Assembly (NCBI GenBank): GCA_916048095.2
Contig: OU696575.1
Coordinates: 6,462,001 to 6,526,000 of the forward strand
Length of the DNA: 64,000 bases
Source: Sacculina carcini
Lineage: Eukaryota; Arthropoda; Thecostraca; Sacculinidae
Direction: 5' to 3'
Below the pieces are notes generated by a model. The model saw only the letters and a list, made by a program, of their open reading frames with translations, was not told where the DNA came from and ran no database searches. The position numbers and the translations under genes are program-made. How positions within the stretch are numbered: the first letter of the stretch is position 1; each line of letters begins with the position of its first letter. This document shows positions 24,601 through 36,060 of this stretch, one piece after another.

Positions 24601-25747
24601 ACTTTTTGCGATGATGACACACATGCTGCAGTGGAGATACCATTGCAAGAAATTGGCGTGGCAATGACTTTGCCACATCCCAAATGAACTTCACCATTTC
24701 TACTCACATAGAGACCACCAGCTAATTTGATTGCGTCCATGCCCAGGATGATATCAAATGGCGGATGTGAGTCCGACTCGACCATCCACAAAACAACATA
24801 GTCAATTACAGATGGTCCTGACAAAGAAAAGCCAATATTTTTCATTTCAACATATTTATTCAAACACACAGTTGAACCGTTCATAATTCGCATAACAAGA
24901 TAACCTCCGTGAATTTCGCTCCTCGTTTTGCTATTGAAAATAAGCGAATCGGAACTCCCAGTATCAACCAAAGCAGTGTATGACACGCCATCAATATATA
25001 TGTTCAGCACTGGTCCATGCTGTTGCGCTGTGGGGGGTCGACAGACAGTGCCATTGAAGCTGATCCGGCCGACCCCCTCTGGCGTTTCCCGAACCACATG
25101 AAAAACACACGATACCTGTTCGCTGTTTTCTGTTCTTACAATGTTTCGCTATGTGTCCATTTTCGCCACACTCATAGCAAGCATAATTTTTCAACCTTGA
25201 AGCGACATACACATGAGTAGTTTCCGACATAGTAGTAGATTTTCCGCCACTTCTCTGATCAACCACCACTTGTTTGGCACAGCTCAACGCGTTGTCAATC
25301 TTCAGTGTTGAACCGTGCATTGCGCGAACAGTTTCCTGAACAACTGGAGGCAGCCCACGTAAAAACTGACATGCAATCCATTGGTCACTTTCACTTGAGG
25401 AGATGCATCGTCCAAGAGACCGAAGATTAGTCATATATTTGTCCAGGGTCTCATCTGGTCTCCAATTCCTAGTGACAAACTGCTCGTACGCCACACAGGG
25501 AGTTAATCCGAACGATTGTCGTAAAGCCGCAACAATAGCTGTCTCCTTCTTTTTATCTCCTTCAGACAGTTGTTGGAAGACATGAAACGCTTTTCCAATC
25601 AGAAAAAATGGAAGCACACTCGCAACATCTGCTATGTTCTTCAATTTACAGCCCAACCTCAATTTTTCTAGCCAACTATCCAGTTCGCCGCTGCCATCGT
25701 ACTTCTCCACAATATCGGTAAGTTTCAGTGTTTCCATGATTAATTCG

Positions 25748-25759
25748 TCCGAACTAGCT
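25748..25759 (-). promoter_or_regulatory. Presumed primer-binding site of element A
   Basis: The 12 bases next to the 5' LTR read, on the plus strand, tccgaactagct. That differs at two positions from gccgaaatagct, the 5' start of metazoan tRNA-Phe, which is found exactly at the same place in elements C and E. No TGG-type site complementary to a tRNA 3' end is present. Confidence 0.45.
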
Positions 25760-26171
25760 TGTTGGAGAATCAAGACGCAGGCCCAAACACAAGTGATATA
25801 TTGATAATAGCAAAGCAAACAGTAGAAATAGATAAATGAGTTGAAGCACTAACCAGTCGTAATTTCTTCCTTACACGAACGTACACTTCTCACACACAGA
25901 CTACTCCACTGACACCTTCACAATACAATCAGACATCGCAAACTCAAGCACAACGCACACCAACGACCACGCACGAAGGAACACTCCTCGCGACTCCCTG
26001 TATACTCCACATACAGACATACACGCCTCGACGCCTCTAGGCACGAACCGCTCGTGCTAATACAACAGACAGACATACACTCATGGACGAACAGCCAACT
26101 AGCGCCCTCTCCTCTCACACTGAAACATGACACATTCAACTCTACCGTGTACTGCCTATCCTCCGCTCACA
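25760..26171 (-). repeat. LTR of element A (5' LTR)
   Basis: 412 bp, paired with 21284-21695. The gag start codon lies about 22 bases inside its inner edge. Confidence 0.95.
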
Positions 26172-27130
26172 CAGTCTATTCTTCTGATTAATACTTGCCA
26201 AGAGTGATAGCGTCATCCAAAGCTTTAGCGGTGTTTTCGTAAATTTTTGTAAGCAGAGGAGTACTTATCAATAGTTTTGTTGCAGGTGTTTGTGAAAACA
26301 TTTGCGCATATGTTTGGGTCGAATGTACTGGTGATTTCTTCCAGATTTTCTCGTAGTTCTATTTTAAACTCTTTTATTTTAGAGAAATCAAAGCGCTGAG
26401 AGACACCAGATGAGTTATACGTCGGTTTGCTTAAGTTTAACGAACAGTAAATAGGCAGATGGTCGCTTGTATCACTTACAACGATAGCTGACGACACTAT
26501 ATTCAAGTCGTTATAAAAAATATTACCAATAATAGTGGCTGGAATGGATATAATTCTTGTGGGCCGTGATATTGCAGGGAAGAAACCGGAGGCAGAGAAC
26601 AAGTCTTGAAATTCGTTGCTTCCATTTGAAAGAATATCACAATTGAAGTCACCGCAAATATATGACAGACGATTAAGTTTGGAAATATTATCTATGATCA
26701 AAGCAAATGAATCTATGAATAGATATGGATCAAAAGACGGAGATCTATAAACAGATCCTATGATTATGTTCCTGCTATCAGGTATATGGTCATCAACGAA
26801 GATGGCCTGGGCATATTCTTCCATCAAAGACAGCTCATTAACAATAGTGTAATTGTACGCACTATCAATATATATAGCCACTCCCTTTCCTCTCACAGAA
26901 CCCTGAGGAGAACATGTGTGGAAACTATAGCCGGGGATATTATATATATATATTTTTGCAGTGTTCATCTATCCAGGTCTCAGACAAAGCGATTGCGCTA
27001 ATCTTCAATGATTGGGTAGAAATAAAATGCAGAAGCTTATCAAAATTAGCTCTCAGAGATCGGACATTTACATGTAGTATTGTAAAGTTTGTATGTGAGA
27101 CGTGATCAAGGCTCGTGTAGTATTTACAGT

Positions 27131-27551
27131 TGTGGTGATAGCCACTCTCGTGTGTGTGAATTGTCATATGTGCATATTGTATATTGTTTATGCCGGTGTT
27201 ATGTGGCTAACTGAAGTGTGTGCTTGCCTGTGTCCTAGTTGGTGTTGGGTGTGTCAAGGTCGGAGGCTTGTGTTGACTCTATGGTGCCTTTGGCTAAGTT
27301 CAGGTCAGCGTTAACTGCTTGTGTATGTGAGTGTGTGCGTGTGTGTATGGTAGGTTTGTATGCGTGTCTGTCGATGAGTGTTCAAGTCACTTCCTTGTAA
27401 CTATGGCCTATTGGTATGTATGCGTGTGTGTAGATGTATAAATGTGTGTGCGACCGATTATACGCGCTCTTTTCTCTGGTTGTGTCGCTGAGTGTGACCA
27501 GTGAATATATTGTGATTGTGCCGGGTGCTGTTGGTCTAAGACGACACTTCA
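27131..27551 (+). repeat. 5' LTR of element B
   Basis: 421 bp, TG...CA, differing at about seven positions from the 3' LTR. Confidence 0.95.
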
Positions 27552-27561
27552 CTGGTGCCCC

Positions 27562-27645
27562 GAGCGGTGACGTCGGCGACGACGAAAGTCCACGGTTTGA
27601 GACGTGCACTTCCATGGACTTTCGTCGTCGCCGACGTCACCGCTC
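27562..27645. repeat. Perfect 31-bp inverted repeat just inside element B
   Basis: Arms 27562-27592 and 27615-27645 (left arm begins gagcggtgacgtcggcgac) are exact reverse complements with a 22-bp spacer. The right arm encodes the WTFVVADVT stretch of the protease. The left arm abuts the primer site. Confidence 0.85.
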
Positions 27646-30600
27646 CATTGTTGGGCAACGATTTCCTGTCACATTATAAACTGATAGTGGATTGTGGAGG
27701 AAAATGCATCCGCGATTCTGTCACAAATCTTCGAGCGCCTGCACAGGTTGGTCCCTGCTCATCTTGTCTCGTTGTAAACGACACAACGAATATAGTGGAC
27801 CCTGCGCGCCAGCTGTTAGAGAAATTTCCTGACCTTGCTGCTCCTAAACAGTGCACGACAAATAACACAGTTCATGTGAAGCACAACATAGACACTGGCA
27901 ATGCCCAGGCAGTGAAAGCAGCTCGACGACGTATTTCGCCTGAAAAACAAGCTGCAATCCGAGCAGAAATCAACTCATTGCTGAAGTCCGGTGTAGTTCG
28001 GCCATCTGACTCTCCTTGGTCCTCACCAGTCCATCTGGTCACAAAGGAGTCTGGAGGCTGGCGATTAACTGGAGACTATCGGGCTTTGAACGCTGTGTCA
28101 ATCAGAGACAACTACCCCATTCCTCATATTCATGATTGCACAGCTCGACTCAGGGAAGCGACCGTTTTTTCCAAATTGGATTTATTGCGTGCCTACCACC
28201 AAGTTCCAGTGGCACCACAAGATGTTCAAAAAACAGCCATTATGACTCCTGCTGGATTATACGAGTATTTATTCATGCCATTTGGACTGCGCAACGCACC
28301 AGGAACATTTCAGCGGTACATGGACGACATTTTCAGAAACATCGATTTCGTATTCATCTATATTGATGACATTCTCGTGTTTTCGGAAAATGCGGATCAA
28401 CACATGCGCCATCTTCGACTGGTGTTTGAAATTCTGCAGAAAAACACGCTCAGAATACAGCTCAGCAAATGTATCTTCATGACCAGTCAGTTGGATTTTC
28501 TAGGCTACGAAATCTCGGCCGCGGGCATCTCAGCATCACCGAGAAAAGTGAAACCTCTGACAGATTTATCGCCGCCGTCATCGTCAGCCCAATTACGAAG
28601 ATTTCTAGGAGCGACTGGTTTTTATAGACGGATGATTCGCAACTACGCGTGTGTGGTCTACCCTCTCACAGAACGGATTCGAGCAGAACCCAACAGTAAA
28701 AACCTACAGCTGAGTAAATGTGAACTAGAAGCTGTCGACGCCTGTAAGAAAGCACTAGCCAGCTCTACAGTGCTAAATCACCCTCTGACGTCAGGCAGTC
28801 ATTACCAGCTGGTGACCGACAGTTCTCAGGTGGCGGTTGGAGCAGCGCTACATCAGATGTTCAATGGGGAGCCTGTCCTGGTGGAAATATTTTCTAAGAA
28901 GTTGACAGATGCTCAGAAGAAGTATTCAACGTTCGACAGAGAGCTGCTGGGTGCATATTTGTCAGTAATTCACTTCAAGCACCTGATTGAAGGACAAAAT
29001 GTTGTTTTATTTACTGACCATCTTCCGTTAGTGGGCGCTTTCTTCAGTAAAAAACCGGCTAAGTTGGATAGACAGCAGAGGCATTTATCTGTCTTAACAG
29101 AGTACGTATCAGATGCCAAATACATCAGGGGTGCTGACAACGTTGTAGCAGACTTTCTTTCCAGACCGGTGAGCAGCGTGACAGTCGATGTGTGGGATCT
29201 GCCAGCGTTAGCAGCGGCACAAGCCGTCGACGAGGAATGTGGGCAATCGCAACACAAATTGAAGCCTTTTAAAATCAGCGGCGACCATGATCTTCATTGT
29301 GAAAGGTCCCACGTTCACCCACGACCATTTGTGCCGCTTGAGTATCACCGAAATGTCTTCTCGCATCTGCACAGCCTGTCTCACCCAGGTGTCCAGAAAA
29401 CAGTGAAGTTAGTGAAGGAAAGATATTTCTGGCCGTCATTACAGCGTGACGTGAAGGAGTGGGTGAAAGAGTGTGTTGATTGCCAGCGGGTAAAAATCAA
29501 CCGCCACACGAAGCCGCCAATTGCACCATTTTCAGCTGCTGCCGGTCGTTTTGAAACGGTTCATATTGATATCGTTGGTCCACTACCGCCTCAGTGTATG
29601 CCCGGACATCCGTTCGCAAATCCACTGCGGTACATATTAACATGTGTAGACCGAGCCACGAGATGGCTAGAAGCAGCGCCCCTTGAGCGATATTACGGCC
29701 GAGTCAGTCGCCCGAGCATTTGTCACTACATGGGTGTCACGCTTTGGTGTGCCGGTCTATGTAGTAAGTGACCGAGAAAAACAGTTTGAATCAGAACTGT
29801 CTCGACAATCTCGCCAACACAATCGGATTTCACAGACTGCGCACGACAGCATATCACCCGAGCTGTAATGGCTTCATTGAACGTCGACATCGCGTCGTAA
29901 AAGCCGCAATCATGGCGAGAAAGCAAAACTGGCTCGAGGCTCTTCCCTTCGTTCTACTCGGGATTCGTATGTTGCCATCAGAATCTGGAGTATCGCCATT
30001 TAGCGCGGTAACTGGCAGTGAAATTATGTGTCCCAGCATTTGCATCAATCGCGAAAGTTCCGGTGCTGAACAAACTCAGTTTGTTCGCGAACTCGCGAGA
30101 CACATAGCCGAAGTTGATTTCCGAGTACTCTCAGAAGGATCAGCGCACAGCAATATCAACGTGCATATGCCTGTCGACCTAGAAAAATGTTCACACGTGT
30201 GGGTACGTGTCGATCGTGTGCGGCATGCACTGGAAGCGCCTTATAGCGGACCATTCCGGGTGCTACAACGCAATTCAAGAGTGTTTGTCATTGAGTTGCC
30301 GTCAGGTGCGACTGAAACAGTGTCTGTGTCTCGACTCAAACCCGCTTTACTGCCACAGCATTCGCCGTCGAAGGACAAAAGTTCTTCGAAAAACCTGAGA
30401 CCGCCACTGCAGTGTTCTAACTCTGCTGACAACAGTGCTGTACAGGTAAATTCTCCCGTGATAACACGCTCTGGTCGAACCGTGCGCTTCAAACCACACC
30501 CAGACTATGTCTATTTTTGAATTAGGTCGTTTTTTTTTACTCTGCTAGTCTGTGTGTAGTATATCACTAGATATTGCCACTTGTCACTTGTATATACTCG

Positions 30601-30704
30601 TGTCATGCCTACTAGTGCATATTGATGCACTGGTGTCTAATGGTTATGTATTGATTGAATCGCGCGCATACATTGGTAAACTCCGTTCACTGGCGGGGGA
30701 GTAC

Positions 30705-31125
30705 TGTGGTGATAGCCACACTCGTGTGTGTGAATTGTCATATGTACATATTGTATGTTGTTTATGCCGGTGTTATGTGGCTAACTGAAGTGTGTGCTTG
30801 CCTGTGTCTTAGTTGGTGTTGGGTGTGTCAAGATCGGAGGCTTGTGTTGACTCTATGGTGCCTTTGGCTAAGTTCAGGTCAGCGTTAACTGCTTGTGTAT
30901 GTGAGTGTGTGCGTGTGTGTATGGTAGGTTTGTATGCGTGTCTGTCGATGAGTGTTCAAGTCACTTCCTTGTAACTATGGCCTATTGGTATGTATGCGTG
31001 TGTGTAGATGTATAAATGTGTGTGCGACCGATTATACGCGCTCTTTTCTCTGGTTGTGTCGCTGGGTGTGACCAGTGAATATATTGTGATTGTGCCGGTT
31101 GCTGTTGGTCTAAGACGACACTTCA
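30705..31125 (+). repeat. 3' LTR of element B
   Basis: 421 bp, partner of 27131-27551, followed by the target duplication cagt. Confidence 0.95.
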
Positions 31126-32306
31126 CAGTTCATTTATTGCAACACTCTTCCACTACGTGGTTTTTAGAAGCATCTTACAACATAGATATATGTTATCTAT
31201 CAGATAGATATATATTATCTTTTATATATTATTTATCTATATATACATATATTATCAGTTATTTGTAATGTGCGAAAATATTACCTGGCAGTCGTCGGGA
31301 AAGGACAATAAAGGCAAGTGATCAGGCATGGTAGAGAGAAAATATAATATTTATATATCAAATAGTACGCATAACATACAGGAGCATGTCACCCTCACTT
31401 TGCGCTTGAACGTTGACCATCTTGTTCTCTAGCCTCTCCGATCCTCACGCGCGTTCTTGTCACGTAGCGCGTTTCCATTCCTCGACTTGCCGGCTCCTCA
31501 GCTCCGATGGCTCCCCCGTTCTCAGTTGAACCAGTAACACCGGCTTCGGGATGCTGCCGGTCTCGCACAACCAGTTTGGAGAGGACAAAATAGGCTATTT
31601 TTCCAGCAGCTTTAGCCTCCATCAACGCGGGTATCTGCCTCTTTCTGGCTTCAAGTGAGGCCTCACACATATCTTCGTTGACGAACACGTTGGTATTCTT
31701 CAACTTTGACGAGCTTCGTAGCACCTGCTGTCTGTCGCCGAATTTCGTGAAGCGAGCAACCCCCGTGCGCGGTCGAGTCAAGTCCTGCTTCCTGCGAAGT
31801 CCCACTCTCTGCACCTGGTCCAGCTGCACTGCATCCATGCTAAACATGTCCCGAAGCAGTTTCTCAATCTTGATCTGTGTTACATCCCATTTTTCTCCTT
31901 GGTCCTCCTCAACGCCGTTGAATCGTAGGATATTCCTTCTGGAGTTCCTGCTTGTTCACCATCTGCTTGACCGTCTGAAGTTCTCCCTCAGATTGAGACA
32001 TCCTGATTATCTCCGGCTTGAGATTTTCGTTTTCGGATTTCAGGTCGTCAACGTCTTTTTGGGTGAATACGAGAGACATCTTAATTCATCATTTTGTTGC
32101 TGCAGTTTTCTGATTCGGCCCGAAATGTCACGTAGAATGATTTCAGTAGCATCTCTCAATGCCTTTTGTTGCACATCCATCATTGCCTTTATGTCTTCAG
32201 TGGTCAGCATTGTTGACCTTGAATGTAACGATTCAGTCACACACAAGCTCAAACGCACACAAACACGCTCAAACGCACTGTCGCTAGGTCACCAGAAGAC
32301 CTAGCG

Positions 32307-32447
32307 AATCTCAAATTCGCCCCAGTTACCAACGTTGACGTTGAAAGAACCTTCTCGGTTTACAAAAACTTACTGACAGGTAGACGGCAAACAACAATGG
32401 AAGAAAATCTTAAACAAAATAAGGGTTACAGACTGTTTCTACAATAG
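32307..32447 (+). pseudogene. hAT transposase C-terminal dimerisation piece
   Basis: An open stretch of 46 codons ending in a stop reads FAPVTNVDVERTFSVYKNLL followed by TGRRQTTMEENL. This is the hATC signature (T-VDVER-FS-YK--L--RR). It lies between the LINE's right border and the right terminus of the hAT element and belongs with 18834-19199. Confidence 0.85.
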
Positions 32448-32728
32448 TTTATATTTGCTTCACTTATGAATTCATGTGTATTACATTGAAATCACTCTCA
32501 TATTTTTATATGATTTTTTTGTATAAAATATATTTAATTCTCTATATATTTACTTATGTATATTGTATGTCGTCTTTTCAGTGTGTTTGAATGTTCTGAC
32601 ATTTAATAAATATAAACGTTAAATCACATATTTGAGCATTTTCATCACATTTTTAGTAAAAATCAATCACATAAAACAACATAAACAGTGAAAAATAAAC
32701 CACATATTTTCCGACCTCTAGTTATGAG

Positions 32729-33233
32729 CAATATCTATATTATGTAGTGTCTCTGCGAGTGTTTTTGAAGGTGTGGAGCTATAATTACGTTTAATGAACA
32801 AAAAAAACTCACTTGAATTGAATCCAAATGCAATAAGTTAAATCAAACTGCAAACGGGTCAAATAAAATGCAAATGATACAGATTGGGGTTGATGCGACT
32901 GACTGACAAACCCAGAGTTCCAGGATTGTTTCCAGGATTGTCTGGTGAATAATGGGAAGTAATTTTATCCTCCATATCCTATCTAGTCATTCAGTGAACG
33001 AAACCAGGTGCCAATCACAGGCTCACATGCTTTCTGTGAAGATGGCAATTTTTAACATTTTTTTGCCTGTGCAGTTACCGTGTGGAGACACTCCGTCGTC
33101 GAAGCGTGGCTAAATTCTGGCTTTCTTCCAGTGTGACGACGACCAAGTGTGGCCATTTTTTGCGTTTGAATACATTTTCATGCACAAACAATGGCAAAAA
33201 AAATGGACAACTAAGTCGGAAGAGGATTTGTAC
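32729..33233. other. Receptor intron, nothing else recognised
   Basis: AT-rich intronic sequence between the hAT target duplication and the exon at 33234. No element ends found. Confidence 0.5.
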
Positions 33234-33459
33234 CTCTTGTTGTAGCAATTCCGTAGCCTTTTGAGTCGAGAAGGTCGCCGATCTGAGTGAGGTTGCAGTC
33301 TCGGTTAACAATGTAGTCGATTGTTGTGGACTCGGCCAGGAAAGCGTAATTTCCACTGGCGACCCGCCGGATACCGTCTTCATAAGTTTTGGTGAAGACT
33401 GACTGCTTCTTCGACTCCATGAAGCGCCAAATTTTGCGATAGGTGTCAATTTTCGAGTC
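33234..33459 (-). CDS. Kainate-type glutamate receptor, S2 ligand-binding exon
   Basis: A 226-bp exon with acceptor tgtctacag and donor AGAG followed by GTACAA. It encodes 75 residues, [20 protein letters not shown], then [36 protein letters not shown] and [12 protein letters not shown]. This is the heart of the S2 lobe. In kainate receptors the E of the FL-EST box contacts the amino group of glutamate, and it is present here in AFLAEST; the Cys of R-C-LTQIG forms a disulfide with the Cys in the next exon. The product would be a ligand-gated cation channel subunit in the neuronal or muscle plasma membrane. Phase 0 at the start joins the exon at 44664; phase 1 at the end joins the one at 15866. 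No disabling change. Confidence 0.96.
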
Positions 33460-33596
33460 CTGTAGACAAACAGTGACCAGATACGTTAAAGTGAACATTG
33501 AATATATATCATTAACTAGCAAATGCTAAATTAGTACGCCGAATTTGCACCAGAACAGGTTTTGTTATATATTCTAGTTTATATTTTACACTTTTA

Positions 33597-33690
33597 CAGT
33601 GGTTGCCGCGTGCGATAAAAATCAGCGATAAACGATAAACGATAATTATCCCTGAGGTCAAACCTTTTATCGTTTATCCTTTATCGCAAA
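33597..33690. mobile_element. hAT-like MITE fragment with a 21-bp hairpin
   Basis: It starts cagtggttgccgcgtgcgat. Arms 33625-33645 and 33667-33687, built of gcgataaacgata units, are inverted with one mismatch. The GCGATAAACGATAA motif and CAGTGGTTGCC start are common in hAT-type MITEs from memory. The far end was not found. Confidence 0.45.
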
Positions 33691-33746
33691 GTTTTTTAAC
33701 AGCAGCCCGCCTGACGTTTCCAGATCAGTTCGAGCTGAGAATATAT

Positions 33747-34209
33747 TGTGGCAGCAGTGAATATTGTATTTTCTGTTGTTGATACAGTGTGAGTAATTAT
33801 TTGATAATTAGCTGTTTCATTGGTTGTGTGATTTATGTGAGGAGTGAATGTTCGTGTGTTTGTGCTGGTGTGCGTGTTTTGTGCGTTCATGCGCGTGCTT
33901 AGTGACGACACAGGCGTGCTTGGTTGCTATTGGCTGGTGTTGCGCATGCGCCGTGTGTGCGGGCAAGTAAAGGTCAGCGACCTGGGGAATCGGCGTCGGG
34001 AGGTGGAAGGGAGTGGGTGTCCAGGATGTGACGTGTACGGGACAGGGATTTACGGGATATAGCGAGCGTATGCTAGTGGTAGTACAGTGACTGTTGTGAA
34101 TTGTGTTGCTGCGAGTTAATTTCCTTCTTCATCTTCATTATTCTGCAATATATACATTTCAGTGTTCATCAGTGTTGGAAGAGCAGATCATGGAAGAATC
34201 AAAAGCACA
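33747..34209 (+). repeat. 5' LTR of element C
   Basis: 463 bp. The gag ATG at 34191 lies inside the LTR and its frame stays open into the internal region, as is known for Ty1, where the TYA start codon is also in the LTR. Confidence 0.93.
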
Positions 34210-34221
34210 AGCTATTTCGGC
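34210..34221 (+). promoter_or_regulatory. Presumed primer-binding site of element C (tRNA-Phe 5' end)
   Basis: agctatttcggc directly follows the LTR's terminal CA. Its complement, gccgaaatagct, is the first 12 bases of metazoan tRNA-Phe as I remember it. The same 12 bases follow the 5' LTR of element E, and similarity stops exactly where the tRNA begins. Confidence 0.55.
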
Positions 34222-36060
34222 AACCGCGGCCCTTGATTTGCGGCTCGTCCCCGAATATGACGGGTGTAAGGACCCAACGGAATGGATCAGCAAGGTGAAG
34301 AAGATGTGCCGTCTGTGCGGAGTCAGTGATGTGGCGCAAGTGGCCGGGATGCGCGTCACAGGAGACGCGTATTCCGTTGTCGATGGTCTTTCCGATGAAG
34401 ACCAACTAAGCGTGAATAAAATAGAAGAGGTCCTTCAAAAAGCATTCGGCACTGACTCTTTTTCCGCCTATGATAAGTTTGTGAGTCGACGGCTGACTGA
34501 GGGTGAATGTGTGGATGTGTTGATGGCGGATCTCCGACGAATGGGTTCCAAGTGTAACATAACGGACTCAGTGGCTTTGAAATGCGCCTTCGTAAGTGCT
34601 TTGCCTTTTTCAGTGAGACATACACTTCGTTCAAATGCGAAACTGGACTCGATGACTGACGTGGAGATAGTGCGCAGGGCGAAAGTGATATTGTCTGAAA
34701 CTGGTAAGACAACGGAAACCGGAATGCTATCTACTGCGCCTAATCGAAAGTCGCGTCATCCTTGAGATGCTTCGTCTGCAACAAGCCAGGACACCTGGCT
34801 CGGGCGTGTCCACAACGTATCAGAATAAGATCAAATGACGCGAGATATTCGTCCATCTGTTTCAAATGTGGAGTTCACGGACACATAGGTTCAGCGTGCT
34901 CGAAAAACTGTGCAGACACGTTGACGCGAGTGCCACCAAAACGGTAGTGACAACAGGGAAGTCAGCTTTGTGCTGTGTTGCCGAGACTCTGGAACCAATG
35001 AGTAGAGAAAAGGTTAATGACGTGTCTCAAAGAGCAGAACATCTCGGTGTTCGAAGGCATTTATACTTCTCAAGAAGACGAAAGAGCTGGCAACGAGGAG
35101 GGACGCACAAGCGGTGGTCCAATCACGTGAGACATGTCGATCTACTAATCCGGCACCAGTTAAAGGGATACATGGTGGTTTATCTGTGAGAGACAACTGG
35201 CAGAGGCTCGCAGTGGACGTAACGCATGTTCAAGGAGCGGCATATCTATCGATTATAGACTGTGGACCATCGCGCTTTGCTATATGGAAATTACTGAGAA
35301 GAGATGACAGTCGCTGTATTGTTGAACATCTGGATCAAGTATTTCTAGAGCGCGGTGCCCCTAATGAGGTAATTTTCGACAACGACACAGCGGTCGGCAG
35401 TCGAGAGCTCCGGAGTTTCCTAGTTGAATGGAATGTCAATCCTCTTTATCGTTGGACTTATGAGCAGCGTGGAAATGACATCGTAGAACGGTGCCACAGG
35501 ATGGTCAAGGCCATTGCGGCTCGCTGTGGTTGCTCCGTGCCGGAAGCAGTTTACCGGTATAATGTGTCGTTTAAGGACGACGTGCGGGAGTTTTCAGCAT
35601 CGATAAACAAGGTTTATAGGCATACCGCTCGAGTGAAGAGCGTTGACATTGGAGCTAAAAGCGCACCAAGTGCCAGGAAACGACACAGCGGGTATCGCCC
35701 CAGGGAAAATATTTGGGTGAGAAATCCAGGGACACGATGCGTCAAGACTTCTGATCTAGGAGTGGTGAAGTCTGATATATCAGAGCGTGCGATTGAGGTT
35801 GGCGGTGTTCTGCACCACTGTGCCGACGTGAGACCTCGATATAGACAACAGAAATTGACACATTTAAGACAACAAGCTGGAGCGTATCTGTCAGGGGAAC
35901 ATCCATTGAACGTATGGGTTCGGGGAACAAATCTGCTGGAACTAGATACATCTTCCTTGGCCTGTGCACCTGCGCTAGAAGAAAATCTAGTACGGAGAAG
36001 CGAAAGAATTTGTCAACAGCGCCAGCGTTACTTGTGTGATTCTTGAGAATCAGGTGGAGG

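Larger units (their letters stand above)
21284..26171 (-). mobile_element. LTR retroelement A, Ty3/Gypsy-like, broken
   Basis: A 4.9-kb element within the LINE, with 412-bp LTRs at both ends (about 97 percent alike by eye), TG/CA termini and an exact 5-bp target duplication cagtc (21279-21283 and 26172-26176). Parts, from right to left: gag with a CCHC knuckle (CYECGENGHIAKHC), about 25.7-25.1 kb; protease with DTGSSDS near 24.9 kb; reverse transcriptase with YIDDIIVD; RNase H; integrase with zinc and core regions, about 22.9-22.2 kb; and a basic C-tail. The order PR-RT-RH-IN is that of Ty3/Gypsy. I cannot name the clade, but elements C and E are relatives. No envelope gene. It is broken, with a few interruptions including an internal rearrangement; LTR similarity suggests a moderately recent insertion. 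Confidence 0.92.
27131..31125 (+). mobile_element. LTR retroelement B, CsRn1-like Ty3/Gypsy, broken
   Basis: A 4.0-kb element inserted in the LINE between its ORF1 and ORF2. Its 421-bp LTRs (27131-27551 and 30705-31125) are about 98 percent alike by eye. Target duplication cagt (27127-27130, 31126-31129). A tggtgccccgag sequence starts one base inside the 5' LTR and looks like a primer site close to the tRNA-Trp type known for CsRn1 elements. Pol is well preserved: the end of protease (LLGNDFLSHYKLIVD), reverse transcriptase (LLRAYHQVPVA, FIYIDDILVF), RNase H with a FTDHLPLVGAF motif, integrase (HP---K-----YFWP, C--C) and a basic tail. Gag is not seen. No envelope gene. One or two breaks besides; the youngest-looking element here with H. 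Confidence 0.92.
19204..32293 (-). mobile_element. CR1/Daphne-like LINE, nearly full length, split by two LTR elements
   Basis: Flanked by a short target duplication, agaag (19199-19203 and 32294-32298), in the hAT remnant. Reading right to left on the minus strand: ORF1 at about 32220-31395, with MLTTEDIKAMMDVQQKALRD and an RRM-like C-terminal part (RFTKFGDRQQVLRSSSKLKN); then LTR element B; the ORF2 endonuclease at about 27170-26190 (ILHVNVRSLRANFDKL, SVYRSP, CGDFNCDI, SDHLPI); then LTR element A; then reverse transcriptase at about 21240-19900 (NYRPISLLPVMSKVLEKII, LTKAFDIIDHEILL, GVPQGSIMGPF, LLFADDTLALY near 20180-20210); then a C-terminal piece (19667-19380) and a 3' UTR with a hairpin. 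Without the insertions it is about 4.2 kb. Several frame changes and stops show it is inactive. Confidence 0.87.
18316..32720 (+). mobile_element. hAT transposon remnant that hosts a nested stack
   Basis: The left terminus reads cagaggtcggaaaaatatg and the right, reverse-complemented, tagaggtcggaaaatatg. Both are flanked by an exact 8-bp target duplication, gttatgag (18308-18315 and 32721-32728). Only about 1.3 kb belong to the element itself (18316-19203 and 32294-32720). The rest is a LINE with two LTR elements inside it. Two transposase pieces remain, at 18834-19199 and 32307-32447, in the same direction. The N-terminal zinc-finger region and much of the core are missing, so this was probably already an internally deleted copy. 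Confidence 0.92.

Noticed and set aside
31678-32304. 208-codon open frame on the plus strand
   Set aside because: Antisense to LINE ORF1, which shows clear RRM-type motifs on the minus strand.
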